A program made the position numbers and the translations under genes. From Chitinophaga varians (GTDB taxonomy: Bacteria; Bacteroidota; Bacteroidia; Chitinophagales; Chitinophagaceae), in NCBI RefSeq assembly GCF_012641275.1, contig NZ_JABAIA010000001.1, forward strand, positions 620,001 to 684,000: a stretch of 64,000 bases of DNA, given 5' to 3'. Shown piece by piece: positions 35,085 to 43,343 of this stretch. Positions within the stretch are counted from its first letter, which is position 1, and each line of letters begins with the position of its first letter. The notes below the pieces were generated by a model. The model ran no database searches. It was not told the origin of the DNA and was given only the letters and a program-made list of their open reading frames with translations.

Positions 35085-36491
35085 TTAACGGTTGATGAAC
35101 TGTGGCCTGATCATATTGTCGAACGTAAAAATCTCGTCCCATTTCTCCTGGGTAATGAGCTTCTTTTCCTTCACGGCGATATCATGCACCGACTTTCCGG
35201 TTTCCAGCGCCTCACGGGCTATACTGGCGGATTTTTCATACCCCAGTATAGGATTTAGCTGCGTCACGATACCGATGCTGTTCATCACCATCTGTTTGGT
35301 ATGTTCTGCATTGGCGGTAATGCCCAGGATACATTTCTCCCGCAGGGTACGGCACGCATTGCCCATATAGGTGATCGCGGTAAACAATGAGAAAGATATC
35401 ACCGGCTCCATCACGTTCAGCTGCAGCTGACCGGCTTCCGCGGCCATTGTCACGGTCAGATCGGCGCCGATAACATAATAGGCTGTCTGGTTCACCACCT
35501 CAGGGATCACCGGGTTCACCTTGCCAGGCATAATGGAAGATCCCGGCTGCATCGGCGGCAGGTTGATTTCGTTGAGGCCTGCCCGTGGTCCGGACGATAA
35601 CAAACGCAGGTCATTACAGATCTTCGACACCTTCACGGCTGTACGTTTCAGCACACCGGAAAGCTGTACATAAGCACCCGTATCATTGGTGGCTTCAATC
35701 AGGTTCTCTGCCAGCTTCAGGTCCAGCCCGGTTACTTCACACAGGTACTGGGTCACCAGCTCTGCATACCCTTCCGGCGCATTCACCCGCGTACCAATAG
35801 CGGTAGCACCCATATTAATTTCCGCAATCAGCCGCTTGCTGCTGTCTACCCGGGAAAGCTCTTCCTTCAGATTGATGGCAAAGGCATGAAACTCATCACC
35901 AAGGCTCATCGGCACGGCATCCTGCAACTGGGTGCGGCCCATTTTCAATACATTCTGGAACTCCTTACCCTTGGTATCAAAAGCATCGGCCAGCTTGCCC
36001 AGCTCTTCTTTATAAGCGGTCAGCTTCAGAATAAGGGCTATACGAAAAGCAGTGGGATAAGCGTCGTTGGTGGACTGTGAGCAGTTCACATGGTTGTTGG
36101 GGTGACAAAATTCGTACTCCCCTTTCTGTTTGCCCATCATCTCCAGGGCCACATTGGCAATTACCTCATTGGCGTTCATATTCACGGAAGTACCCGCCCC
36201 GCCCTGTATCAGGTCACTCAGAAACTGGTTGTCAAACTCCCCGCTGATCACACGGTCACTGGCCTTAATAATATATTCTGCGATATTTTTGTCCAGTACT
36301 CCCAGGTCCCGATTGGCCATAGCAGCCGCCTTTTTCACATAACCCAGGCTCTTTACGAAGATGGGCTCCACCTTCAGCGGAATACCGGTGATATGAAAAT
36401 TCTCCAGCGCACGAAGGGTCTGAATCCCATAATACACATCCTGGGGTATTTCTTTCTCTCCCAGGAAATCGTGTTCTATTCTCTTGGACAT
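35085..36491 (-). CDS. aspA: Aspartate ammonia-lyase
   Basis: A 468-residue member of the fumarase/aspartase superfamily, converting L-aspartate to fumarate and ammonia in the cytoplasm. The three superfamily regions are seen: TSVNMNANEVIANVA (101-115), HVNCSQSTNDAYPTA (134-148), and the catalytic loop GSSIMPGKVNP (317-327) with its flexible Ser. The N-terminus RIEHDFLGEKEIPQDVYYGIQTLRA and the length fit aspartase rather than class-II fumarase. Downstream on the same strand, after the 454-nt gap with the tyrosine-rich ORF, come the Dcu carrier and a porin. The 135-nt divergent gap towards the lipase gene holds an ACAACA...TGTTGT inverted repeat (36530-36554). Confidence 0.95.
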   Translation of the reverse strand: MSKRIEHDFLGEKEIPQDVYYGIQTLRALENFHITGIPLKVEPIFVKSLGYVKKAAAMANRDLGVLDKNIAEYIIKASDRVISGEFDNQFLSDLIQGGAGTSVNMNANEVIANVALEMMGKQKGEYEFCHPNNHVNCSQSTNDAYPTAFRIALILKLTAYKEELGKLADAFDTKGKEFQNVLKMGRTQLQDAVPMSLGDEFHAFAINLKEELSRVDSSKRLIAEINMGATAIGTRVNAPEGYAELVTQYLCEVTGLDLKLAENLIEATNDTGAYVQLSGVLKRTAVKVSKICNDLRLLSSGPRAGLNEINLPPMQPGSSIMPGKVNPVIPEVVNQTAYYVIGADLTVTMAAEAGQLQLNVMEPVISFSLFTAITYMGNACRTLREKCILGITANAEHTKQMVMNSIGIVTQLNPILGYEKSASIAREALETGKSVHDIAVKEKKLITQEKWDEIFTFDNMIRPQFINR

Positions 36492-36626
36492 AAAATTTAT
36501 TTTAGGGCCGGAAGTTAAACGCTTTTAGAACAACATAATACTCATAATTGTTGTAGTTTCATCTAAAGAATTTTCATTACACTGTTGTTCTATTCGTAAA
36601 TCATAATTGCCAATTCGTAAATTCTC

Positions 36627-37730
36627 ATGATGTTTCGCATTTCACTGGTTTCTTTTCTATTTTTATTTTTTACGGGAAATGTCCTCTGTGCCCAACACCT
36701 GGCGCCACATTTTGATCCCCGGGAATACCATGAACTGCTGGACCTCACTTCCCTGCAACGCGATACTTCCCTGGAGCAAAGCAATGCCAAAGCGCCCGGA
36801 AATTTCCGCATCGTATACCGCTCACCGGAAGTAGGCCTTAAAAACCGATGGGACCTTTGGATCAACCGCAGCCGCAGCCTCGGCGTGATCTCCATCAGAG
36901 GCACCAACGGCACCTCCACCTCCTGGCTGGAAAATTTCTACGCAGGCATGATCAGCGCCAAAGGCACCCTGCAGCTTAATGACAGTACCACGTTCAACTA
37001 TAAACTGGCCGATGACGACAAAGCGTTTGTTCATGCCGGCTGGCTGCTGGGCCTCGCCGCTATGGCACCCGGCATGGTACAACAAATCAACCGGTACTAT
37101 CAGGAAGGCATACACGAATTTATCATCTTCGGACATAGCCAGGGCGGCGCTATCGCCTTTCTGGCACGCTCTTACTTTCAATACCTCGACGGCCTGCCGA
37201 AAGACATCGTCTTTAAAACCTATTGCAGCGCGGCGCCTAAGCCGGGCAACCTGTTCTATGCGTATGATTATGACTATATCACCCGCGACGGCTGGGGAAT
37301 ACGGATCGTGAACGGGCGTGACTGGGTCCCGGAGGTGCCGTTCTCCATCCAGACACCGACAGATTTTAATACCATCAACCCTTTTGCCAATATCAAAAAA
37401 GCTTTCCGGCAACAAAAATTTCCGGTGCGCGTGGCCCTGTCCTATATATACGGGCGCCTCAACCGGCCTGCCAGACGAGCCAGCCGGCGCTTTCAGCGGG
37501 TACTGGGCAAAATGGCGTACGGCCGCGTGAAAAAAGCAGTGCCGGAATATAACCGCCCTGTCTTCGTCAACAGCCACAATTATACCCCGGCAGGTACGCC
37601 TGTCATCTTATATCCGGTGAAAGGATACGATGAAAAATTTCCATTTGATGGTAAAAATATTTTCGTGCACCACTCGCTCAATGCCTACCGCTGGCTGCTC
37701 GAACATGTTTACCCCACCAGTGAGCGCTAG
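36627..37730 (+). CDS. Secreted class-3-type lipase/esterase
   Basis: A 367-residue protein with a signal peptide (MFRISLVSFLFLFFTGNVLCAQ). The alpha/beta-hydrolase nucleophile elbow is IFGHSQGGAIAFLA with Ser171, preceded by the class-3 pattern LGVISIRGTNGTSTSWLENF. Acid and His partners are probably in IVNGRDWVPEVPF and in the C-terminal HHSLNAY. It acts in the periplasm, at the surface or outside the cell on lipid or ester substrates not known. Its stop overlaps the convergent hypothetical gene by 4 nt. Degenerate ATTCGTAAAT copies lie just upstream. Confidence 0.85.
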   Translation: MMFRISLVSFLFLFFTGNVLCAQHLAPHFDPREYHELLDLTSLQRDTSLEQSNAKAPGNFRIVYRSPEVGLKNRWDLWINRSRSLGVISIRGTNGTSTSWLENFYAGMISAKGTLQLNDSTTFNYKLADDDKAFVHAGWLLGLAAMAPGMVQQINRYYQEGIHEFIIFGHSQGGAIAFLARSYFQYLDGLPKDIVFKTYCSAAPKPGNLFYAYDYDYITRDGWGIRIVNGRDWVPEVPFSIQTPTDFNTINPFANIKKAFRQQKFPVRVALSYIYGRLNRPARRASRRFQRVLGKMAYGRVKKAVPEYNRPVFVNSHNYTPAGTPVILYPVKGYDEKFPFDGKNIFVHHSLNAYRWLLEHVYPTSER

Positions 37731-38269
37731 TCGTTGCCGGCCTTGTCGCCGGTGAACCAGTGTTCTTTTTCTTTAAACAACACGTTGAAAGTTGTGAGCG
37801 ATCCATAAATACGGGTGATGTACTGTTGCAGGTTGATCTTCTCTTCGTCGGTCAACACTTTATGGCTGTTGATGTTCTGCTCAAGCACACGTAAACGGTC
37901 GCGTAACATCACGATCTTATGGAAAAACGTCTCGATCGGCAGTTCCTTGGCTTTCAGGGAAGCATCGCCCGGCTGCAGCACCATGGTGCCGTTCTTCCAG
38001 CGGTCGCCCAATGGCACCACTTCCGTAACGCCGCCCCATAAACGAAGTATCTTCAGTAAAGAAGTTTCCACGTCGGACGCCGTTTCCACTTCAGCGGTCT
38101 GGTTCTCAGCGACCAGCACCTCAAACAGCGGATCTGTTTTGTCGATCATTTTGATGCCGTGGTCCATAAAAGTGACCTTGTACTGTGCATATTTAACGCC
38201 TACAATAACGCCCGGACCAAAATGCGCGTGTTGTACCCTTGATCCCACGCCCAGTGTCAGTTCTTCCAT
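37727..38269 (-). CDS. Hypothetical protein with UvrD-C/Tudor-like N-terminal barrel
   Basis: A 180-residue cytoplasmic protein. The first ~50 residues (LGVGSRVQHAHFGPGVIVGV, then VTFMDHGIKMID) resemble the small Tudor/KOW-like barrel at the end of UvrD/PcrA helicases, a protein-docking fold. The rest is mostly helical, with VVPLGDRWKNGTMVLQPGD and a C-terminal helical pair. ATG 38269 is used; an upstream in-frame TTG (38290) sits on the -7 box and is unlikely. It follows the MocR gene on the same strand by 44 nt. No known function. Confidence 0.75.
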   Translation of the reverse strand: MEELTLGVGSRVQHAHFGPGVIVGVKYAQYKVTFMDHGIKMIDKTDPLFEVLVAENQTAEVETASDVETSLLKILRLWGGVTEVVPLGDRWKNGTMVLQPGDASLKAKELPIETFFHKIVMLRDRLRVLEQNINSHKVLTDEEKINLQQYITRIYGSLTTFNVLFKEKEHWFTGDKAGND

Positions 38270-38287
38270 GTGTGATAGTTTTAGTAC

Positions 38288-38295
38288 CAAACTTA
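38288..38295 (-). promoter_or_regulatory. -7 box (TAAGTTTG) for the Tudor-like protein gene
   Basis: A perfect TAnnTTTG on the minus strand, 18 nt before ATG 38269. Confidence 0.5.
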
Positions 38296-38313
38296 GTGTT
38301 TTCAGACAAAAGA

Positions 38314-39786
38314 TTATTCCCTTTTAAGGATCTTTTCAAGGATGCCCACCGCCTTTGTCAGCTCCCTGTTGTTCAGCGAAGCAAATCCAAACCGGATAGC
38401 GTTCACTGGTTTCGTGCCGTAACCGTACTGTTCTCCGTTGCTCATGCTGAGCCCCATGGAAGCGGCCTTTGCGGCCACCTGTGCCAGCGGGTACCTTTTG
38501 TGAAAAGTAAGCCAGGTGGCCATGCCGCCGGCAGGTTCGGTAAACTGTACCTTGTCGCCCAGGCGGCTTTGCAGTAGTTGCGACAGATGGTCACGGCGCT
38601 CATGGTACAGCTTATTCGACTTCTTCAGGTGCCTGTCGATAGTACCGTCGCCCAACAGGGCGGCGAGTGTTTCTTCCGCCAGGTTATCCCCCTGGAGGTC
38701 CATCAGTTTGCGCAGCCGTGCCATTTCATCGAGGAACGGCGCCGGCGCCACGAGGAAGCCGCTGCGGATGGAAAGTCCCAGCAGCTTGGTGAAAGAGCCG
38801 ATATAGATCACATTGCCGCCGTGGTCACCGGCTGCCAGCGGCAGTATGGGCGCAGAGCTGTAGTGGTAGTCGTAATCGTAATCATCTTCCAGGACGGCCA
38901 GCCGATGGGTACGGATAATGTCCAACAGTCTCATTCTGCGTTCGGCACTGAGTGTCACGGTGGTAGGATGATGATGGTGCGGTATCACATACAGCATCTT
39001 TACTTTGTGGGTGCGGCACAGTTGCCCTACCGCTTCCACATCAATGCCGTCCGCATCTACCGGCACGCGCAACAAGCGGGCGCCCAGCTGTTCGAAACAC
39101 AGGTCTGCATAAAAATAATTGGGGCTTCCCACGATCACATAATCACCTTTTTTCAGGACCATGGCCGCTGTCAGATAGATGGCCATCTGCGCACCGCGTG
39201 TGGTCATGAGGTTGCTGGTAGACAAGGTAAGCCCCCTGGTATGGGTCAGATAACGGGCCAGTTGCAGCCGCAGGTGCTGGCTTCCCATCGCAGAGCCGTA
39301 GGTGAGCCGTTGATGGTAACGGGGCCGGCGGATCAGGGCGCGGCTCTCTTTCATCCACGCTTCCAGCGGAGCTTCCCGCATGTCCGCAAAACCATCGTTG
39401 ATGATCAGGTGGCCCGCCGGCGCCAGGTCATGGCGTGCAGTGACCACAAAAGGAATACTATTGAAAGAAAACGTAGGCCCGTAACCGTAGGGAGATACCG
39501 GCGCCTGGAAAGAGCGGGGTTTAATGTCCGGCAGGTTGGTGGCCACCATCATGCCTTTACGGGGAATGGAAATGGCCCAGTCCTGGCTCACCAGCTCGTC
39601 ATAAGCCGCCACAACGGTCTTCCGGTGCAGCCCTAACTGTAACGCCAGTACGCGGCTGCCAGGCAATAACGACCCCGGCTTCAATATGCCCTCCCGTATC
39701 AGGCTGGCAAAGCGGTTGGCTATCTGCTGATAGACCGGCTGCCGCGCCTCCCGGTCAATATTGATCAATGTTTTATATGGTAGCAC
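38314..39786 (-). CDS. MocR/PdxR-type GntR regulator with aminotransferase domain
   Basis: A 490-residue MocR-family regulator: a GntR winged helix (residues ~12-78, QPVYQQIANRFASLIREGIL then SRVLALQLGLHRKTVVAAY) joined by a linker to a class-I aminotransferase fold. The PLP lysine is Lys334 in YIGSFTKLLGLSIRSGF, and VLEDDYDYDYHY carries the PLP-binding Asp/Tyr. These proteins sense PLP or an amino compound and act on direct plus inverted repeats. The start is a GTG at 39784-39786, immediately next to the operator; no ATG is available. It is divergent from the AhpD-like/GNAT pair, its likely target (inference). Confidence 0.92.
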   Translation of the reverse strand: MLPYKTLINIDREARQPVYQQIANRFASLIREGILKPGSLLPGSRVLALQLGLHRKTVVAAYDELVSQDWAISIPRKGMMVATNLPDIKPRSFQAPVSPYGYGPTFSFNSIPFVVTARHDLAPAGHLIINDGFADMREAPLEAWMKESRALIRRPRYHQRLTYGSAMGSQHLRLQLARYLTHTRGLTLSTSNLMTTRGAQMAIYLTAAMVLKKGDYVIVGSPNYFYADLCFEQLGARLLRVPVDADGIDVEAVGQLCRTHKVKMLYVIPHHHHPTTVTLSAERRMRLLDIIRTHRLAVLEDDYDYDYHYSSAPILPLAAGDHGGNVIYIGSFTKLLGLSIRSGFLVAPAPFLDEMARLRKLMDLQGDNLAEETLAALLGDGTIDRHLKKSNKLYHERRDHLSQLLQSRLGDKVQFTEPAGGMATWLTFHKRYPLAQVAAKAASMGLSMSNGEQYGYGTKPVNAIRFGFASLNNRELTKAVGILEKILKRE

Positions 39787-39831
39787 CTGGACTATCTGTC
39801 GATTTAAATCTGGACTACTTCAATAGTCCAG
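39787..39831. promoter_or_regulatory. Probable MocR operator: three CTGGACTA sites
   Basis: CTGGACTA at 39787-39794 and again at 39810-39817 (direct, 23 nt apart), with the inverted copy TAGTCCAG at 39824-39831. The last two make an 8-nt-arm palindrome with spacer CTTCAA. The plus-strand promoter candidate TAATTTTA (39840-39847) follows immediately. Confidence 0.75.
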
Positions 39832-39872
39832 TGCAAAGCTAATTTTACTGCATCAATTATGCAAAAACAATC

Positions 39873-40337
39873 ATGATGAAAGAAAGATTTTTCATGCAGG
39901 AGGTGCAGCCGGAAGCGTTCAAAGCCATGATGGCCATGGAAAAATATACCACCACTACCAATATTTCGCCGCTGCACCGCGAAATGATCAAAGTAAGGGC
40001 ATCCCAGCTGAATGGCTGTGCCTATTGCCTCGACAAGCACGCAGCCGATGCGCGTAAGTCGGGAGAAACGGAACAACGCCTGTTGCTGCTCAGCGTATGG
40101 CGTGAATCACCACAGTTCACCGAAGAAGAAAGGACCATACTGGCGATGACGGAAGAAGTGACGTTTATCAGTCAGCAGGGCCTGACAGCGGAGACTTACA
40201 ACAAGGCGCTGGCCTGCTTCGGGCTGGAAACCACAGCGCAGCTGCTGATGCACATTATCTGTATTAATGCCTGGAACCGTATTGGCATAGCCACACACCG
40301 CGTACCGGGCCAACATTATCCAACTACCGCAAAATGA
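39873..40337 (+). CDS. AhpD-like carboxymuconolactone decarboxylase family protein
   Basis: A 154-residue AhpD/CMD-fold protein. The redox motif is CAYCLDKHA with Cys49, Cys52 and His56, and the preceding helix MIKVRASQLNG is typical. Such proteins reduce peroxides or relay electrons through the Cys pair rather than decarboxylate muconolactone. Two ATG codons stand in tandem (39873, 39876). It is divergent from the MocR regulator across a short operator region, and its stop overlaps the next ATG (ATGA), so it is translationally coupled to the GNAT gene. Role in thiol or oxidative stress is an inference. Confidence 0.9.
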   Translation: MMKERFFMQEVQPEAFKAMMAMEKYTTTTNISPLHREMIKVRASQLNGCAYCLDKHAADARKSGETEQRLLLLSVWRESPQFTEEERTILAMTEEVTFISQQGLTAETYNKALACFGLETTAQLLMHIICINAWNRIGIATHRVPGQHYPTTAK

Positions 40338-40765
40338 GAATTGTAAAAACCGCCACTACCGATGCCGAGATACAGGCCTGCAGCGAAGTAATCCTGACGT
40401 TGCGCCCGCATGTAAAACCGGAAAGGCTGCTGCCGCAGATACGGGAAATGCAGCAGGAAGGGTATCACCTGCTGTACCTGCCTGCAGATGATGATCTTTC
40501 CAAAGTGGCCGCTATTGCCGGCTATCGTCATAAACACAATCTCCATACCGGCCGCTTTATCTATATCGACGATCTGGCCACCCACCCGTCGTTGCGTGCA
40601 CAGGGATATGCCAGCCTGCTGTTGTACCATATCCGGGAAATTGCGCGGGAAGAAGGGCTTGCTGTTGTGCAACTGGATTCGGGGCATAACCTGTGGCCGG
40701 CCCACCGCCTGTATCATCAACAGGGTTTTTATATCTCCGCCCATCATTTCACCCAGATGATTTAG
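40334..40765 (+). CDS. GNAT-family N-acetyltransferase
   Basis: A 143-residue single-domain acetyltransferase. Motif A is IYIDDLATHPSLRAQGYASLLL and the later VVQLDSGHNLWPAHRLYHQQGFY fits the second half of the fold. It starts within the stop of the AhpD-like gene (ATGA overlap) and forms a two-gene operon with it under probable MocR control. The substrate is unknown; the partnership with a PLP-binding regulator hints at an amine or amino acid (inference). Confidence 0.87.
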   Translation: MRIVKTATTDAEIQACSEVILTLRPHVKPERLLPQIREMQQEGYHLLYLPADDDLSKVAAIAGYRHKHNLHTGRFIYIDDLATHPSLRAQGYASLLLYHIREIAREEGLAVVQLDSGHNLWPAHRLYHQQGFYISAHHFTQMI

Positions 40766-40841
40766 CTATCGGGTTATTGGATTATTTAGTCATGTAGCGG
40801 GCCTGCTCAATATCAAAATATTAAAATAACCCAATGGCCAA

Positions 40842-40882
40842 ATAAAAAAGCAGCGAAGACAATCGTCTCCGCTGCTTAAAAA
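40842..40882. terminator. Bidirectional terminator
   Basis: AAGCAGCGAAGAC / GTCTCCGCTGCTT (40849-40877, one mismatch, 3-nt loop), flanked by an A-run on the left and TTAAAAA on the right, between convergent genes. Confidence 0.75.
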
Positions 40883-40898
40883 CATCACAACAAAAAAA

Positions 40899-42104
40899 CT
40901 ACTCCTTTACCTTATTCAGGAAAAATGATAGCTTGAACAATAGTTCATCCGATAGGCCTGCTCTCAGTTTAGCCTCATCGTCAGTGATACCCAGGCGGCG
41001 CAGCCGCTGATAGTAGACGTAAGAACCGCCGATGAGCTCCAGGCATTCTTGTATTTTACGTTGCACCTCTGCCTCTTTGGTGCGTTTTTCATATTCTTTT
41101 TTAGTCAGTATTTTATCCACAAAGTAGAAGTTGTCTTTGTCTTCCACCCATTTATTACCTTCGCGATGTTGTGGCTTATATACTTCAAGATAACAATTAT
41201 CCAGCTTTAAAACATCACCAAATTCTGCGCGTATATCGATAACCGTTGGTTTTTCCGCTGAAGGGTTGGCCAGCCTCTTTTTGATGTGGTTGCTGATTTC
41301 CACGCCCAGCTCGTCACTGCTCATCAGGATCTGGTTCAGTTCGGAAAATTCCAGGCCGATGGTAATACGGGTGTATCCCCTGCCGCTTTTGATCTTGCCA
41401 AAGAGGCTGGGAGTGGTATGTTCATCAAAGATGATGTCTTCCACCTGCACCTTGGTGATGGTCTTATAATCCGGCTTGTAGCCTTCTTCCGCCGGCGTAG
41501 GGCGTTTGTTGACCAATCGCGCTGTTTCCTGGCGGCGGCTGTGCTGGATATAATCATCGATGAAACGCAGCTCATGTTTTTTCAGCTTGGCATACAACTC
41601 ATGATGAGAGTAGTTGTTCATCTTGCTCAGCAAGGCAAGGTCATTCCAGCTGTGGAAGTGCTGCATTTTCTTCAGTTCTTCCAGGATGTCTGATGCCGAC
41701 ATGTTGCGGCGGTAATATAATTCCCCTATCAGAAAGAGGGCATATTCCTGTGCCGGATAGCCCAGTTCGGGCAATACGTCATAAGGGCTACGCTTCTGGT
41801 CACGCGCCTGCTCCAGCAGCTCTACGTCTGACATCACCGGGGCCAGCAGGTACTTACGGGCTGCCGACCGCAGTTTCTTGCTCACATAATCCAACAGCTG
41901 GTCACTCACCTGGCTGTGATGTACAAAGTCATGCAGAATCTGTACAAAGCGGCGCGAGGTAGGTAATCCAAACTGTGTGAGAATATCATTTTCCAGGTCC
42001 AGCACCTCCTCTTTCGCAGGCTCCTCTTTGCCAGGTTTTACCTTCTGCTCCATCTGCTGGTAACGCTGATAATACTCCTGTAACTTCAATTTAAGCTGAT
42101 CCAT
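40899..42104 (-). CDS. Conserved-looking hypothetical protein, 401 residues
   Basis: I do not recognise this protein. It has no signal peptide or membrane helix and is strongly charged. Residues 1-35 look like coiled coil rich in Gln, Lys and Glu. The first half is helical (SRRFVQILHDFVHHSQVSDQ, LLDYVSKKLRSAARKYL), a Lys/Arg-rich linker follows near 195-215, then a mixed region (GKIKSGRGYTRITIGLEFSE, IDIRAEFGDVLKLDNCYLEVY) and a C-terminal helical end (RRLGITDDEAKLRAGLSDEL). Codon use matches the neighbours, and clean reading over 401 codons supports a real gene. It stands alone, with a shared terminator downstream. Confidence 0.75.
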   Translation of the reverse strand: MDQLKLKLQEYYQRYQQMEQKVKPGKEEPAKEEVLDLENDILTQFGLPTSRRFVQILHDFVHHSQVSDQLLDYVSKKLRSAARKYLLAPVMSDVELLEQARDQKRSPYDVLPELGYPAQEYALFLIGELYYRRNMSASDILEELKKMQHFHSWNDLALLSKMNNYSHHELYAKLKKHELRFIDDYIQHSRRQETARLVNKRPTPAEEGYKPDYKTITKVQVEDIIFDEHTTPSLFGKIKSGRGYTRITIGLEFSELNQILMSSDELGVEISNHIKKRLANPSAEKPTVIDIRAEFGDVLKLDNCYLEVYKPQHREGNKWVEDKDNFYFVDKILTKKEYEKRTKEAEVQRKIQECLELIGGSYVYYQRLRRLGITDDEAKLRAGLSDELLFKLSFFLNKVKE

Positions 42105-42490
42105 AATATATATACTATTAATTATTAAACTAGTTCACGTTCGATAGCGCATTTTCAGGGGGAATTGTCATTTTTTCATCGTTTCATCACCCGGGCTAAC
42201 ATATCTTTCCCCTGTGGTCAGGAAATCACCTGCAATCAGGGAATTCCGTGAGGCCATCAACCAGGCATACTGCTGATTCTCAATAAATTAATAAAATGGG
42301 AATTATAATGGGAAGTGCGCAAAGATACGTTTTTTGATGTAGTGTGCAAAGCCTCAAAACGCCTTCTGGCGCGGATTACATTAGTATATAATAACAAGCA
42401 TAGGAGGGATAAAATGTAGTGCAATGATTATCATATCACTCCCTCTTTTTTCGTGATATATAACTTTCTGAAAAAAATTTTTGAAAAGTA
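42105..42490. other. Gene-free stretch before tRNA-His
   Basis: About 390 nt without a credible frame. It is AT-rich towards the right, where it runs into the tRNA promoter. No repeat or palindrome of note was seen. Confidence 0.6.
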
Positions 42491-42523
42491 TTTGGAATTT
42501 AAAAAAGCTTTGTGTTATCTTTG
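42491..42523 (+). promoter_or_regulatory. Consensus promoter of tRNA-His
   Basis: TTTG (42491-42494), a 21-nt spacer and TATCTTTG (42516-42523): both Bacteroidota elements are perfect. The tRNA begins 43 nt after the box. Confidence 0.8.
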
Positions 42524-42566
42524 CACTCCCAACAACGAAAGAAACACACGTTGGACGGGACAAAAC

Positions 42567-42641
42567 GGTGGTTGTAGCTCAGTTGGTTAGAGCATCAGAT
42601 TGTGGTTCTGAGGGTCGGGGGTTCGAGACCCCTCATCCACC
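42567..42641 (+). tRNA. tRNA-His (GTG anticodon)
   Basis: A cloverleaf can be folded by hand: D arm GCTC/GAGC, anticodon arm TCAGA-TTGTGGT-TCTGA with anticodon GTG, variable loop GGGTC, T arm GGGGG-TTCGAGA-CCCCT. The extra 5' G (position -1, 42567) opposite C73 (42641) is the His identity element. The acceptor stem GTGGTTG/CATCCAC shows a U-U apposition at 5-68. CCA is not encoded. Confidence 0.95.
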
Positions 42642-42649
42642 CGAAAATG

Positions 42650-42680
42650 AAAAAGGCTTCCTACATGGAAGCCTTTTTTC
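42650..42680 (+). terminator. Terminator of tRNA-His
   Basis: AAAAAGGCTTCC-TACAT-GGAAGCCTTTTTT, 9 nt after the tRNA. Confidence 0.9.
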
Positions 42681-42762
42681 GTTTACCTCTGTTTCATTTT
42701 TGATTGAGAAATTCAATCAGGGGAAAGTATCTTCGCAACATTGTAAATAACATTCCGACTCA

Positions 42763-43332
42763 ATGAATTATCTGATCATAATTTCCTGCCTGGTACCCGT
42801 TGTTACTGCCCTGCTGGGCTGGTTCATTCACCGCCTCGCAGTCCATACCTTCTTTACCAGTATTCTTCCTAAACGCCAGCAAGCCCTGGCACAGCAACTG
42901 GGCGCTTTCGCAGGACAGCAGCTTTCCTTCGGCATTATCAAATCCAAACTGACAGATCCGGAAAAAATAAAAAATATCATCCCGCTGGTGGAAGCACATC
43001 TCGATACCTTCCTTCGGGAGAAACTACCTAAAGCCATGCCGGTACTCTCCATGTTCATCGGCGACAGCATCGTGAACCAGATCAAATCACACCTCGTAGC
43101 AGAACTCGACACCCTGTTTCCGATAATGATCAATCAGTATCTTGACAATGTGGAGAAAGATCTGAATATCGAAAAGATGGTAGCTGATAAAGTAGCCGGC
43201 ATTTCTGCGGAACAACTGCAACAAATCAGTAAGCAACTGTTAGGTAATGGCATTCAGCAGTTCACATTGCTGGGCGCCCTCACCGGCTTCATTTGCGGCC
43301 TTGTGGCGGTAATACTCCTCTGCATTTTTTAA
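42763..43332 (+). CDS. DUF445-like membrane protein
   Basis: A 189-residue protein with one helix at each end (YLIIISCLVPVVTALLGWFI and LLGALTGFICGLVAVILLCI) and a helical middle. The pattern GWFIHRLAVHTFFTSILPKRQQALAQQLG matches the start of DUF445 proteins, and the hairpin layout with a large middle domain fits a short member of that family. Function is unknown. It lies between the tRNA-His terminator and the outer-membrane protein pair, followed by a GC-rich hairpin (43344-43368). Confidence 0.72.
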   Translation: MNYLIIISCLVPVVTALLGWFIHRLAVHTFFTSILPKRQQALAQQLGAFAGQQLSFGIIKSKLTDPEKIKNIIPLVEAHLDTFLREKLPKAMPVLSMFIGDSIVNQIKSHLVAELDTLFPIMINQYLDNVEKDLNIEKMVADKVAGISAEQLQQISKQLLGNGIQQFTLLGALTGFICGLVAVILLCIF

Positions 43333-43343
43333 TCGTCCTGTCA

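Noticed and set aside
37727..38290. TTG start at 38290 for the Tudor-like protein
   Set aside because: The codon overlaps the -7 box TAAGTTTG, so it would not be in the mRNA.
42381..42563. 60-codon minus-strand frame next to tRNA-His
   Set aside because: It overlaps the tRNA promoter, is AT-rich and shows no protein-like pattern.
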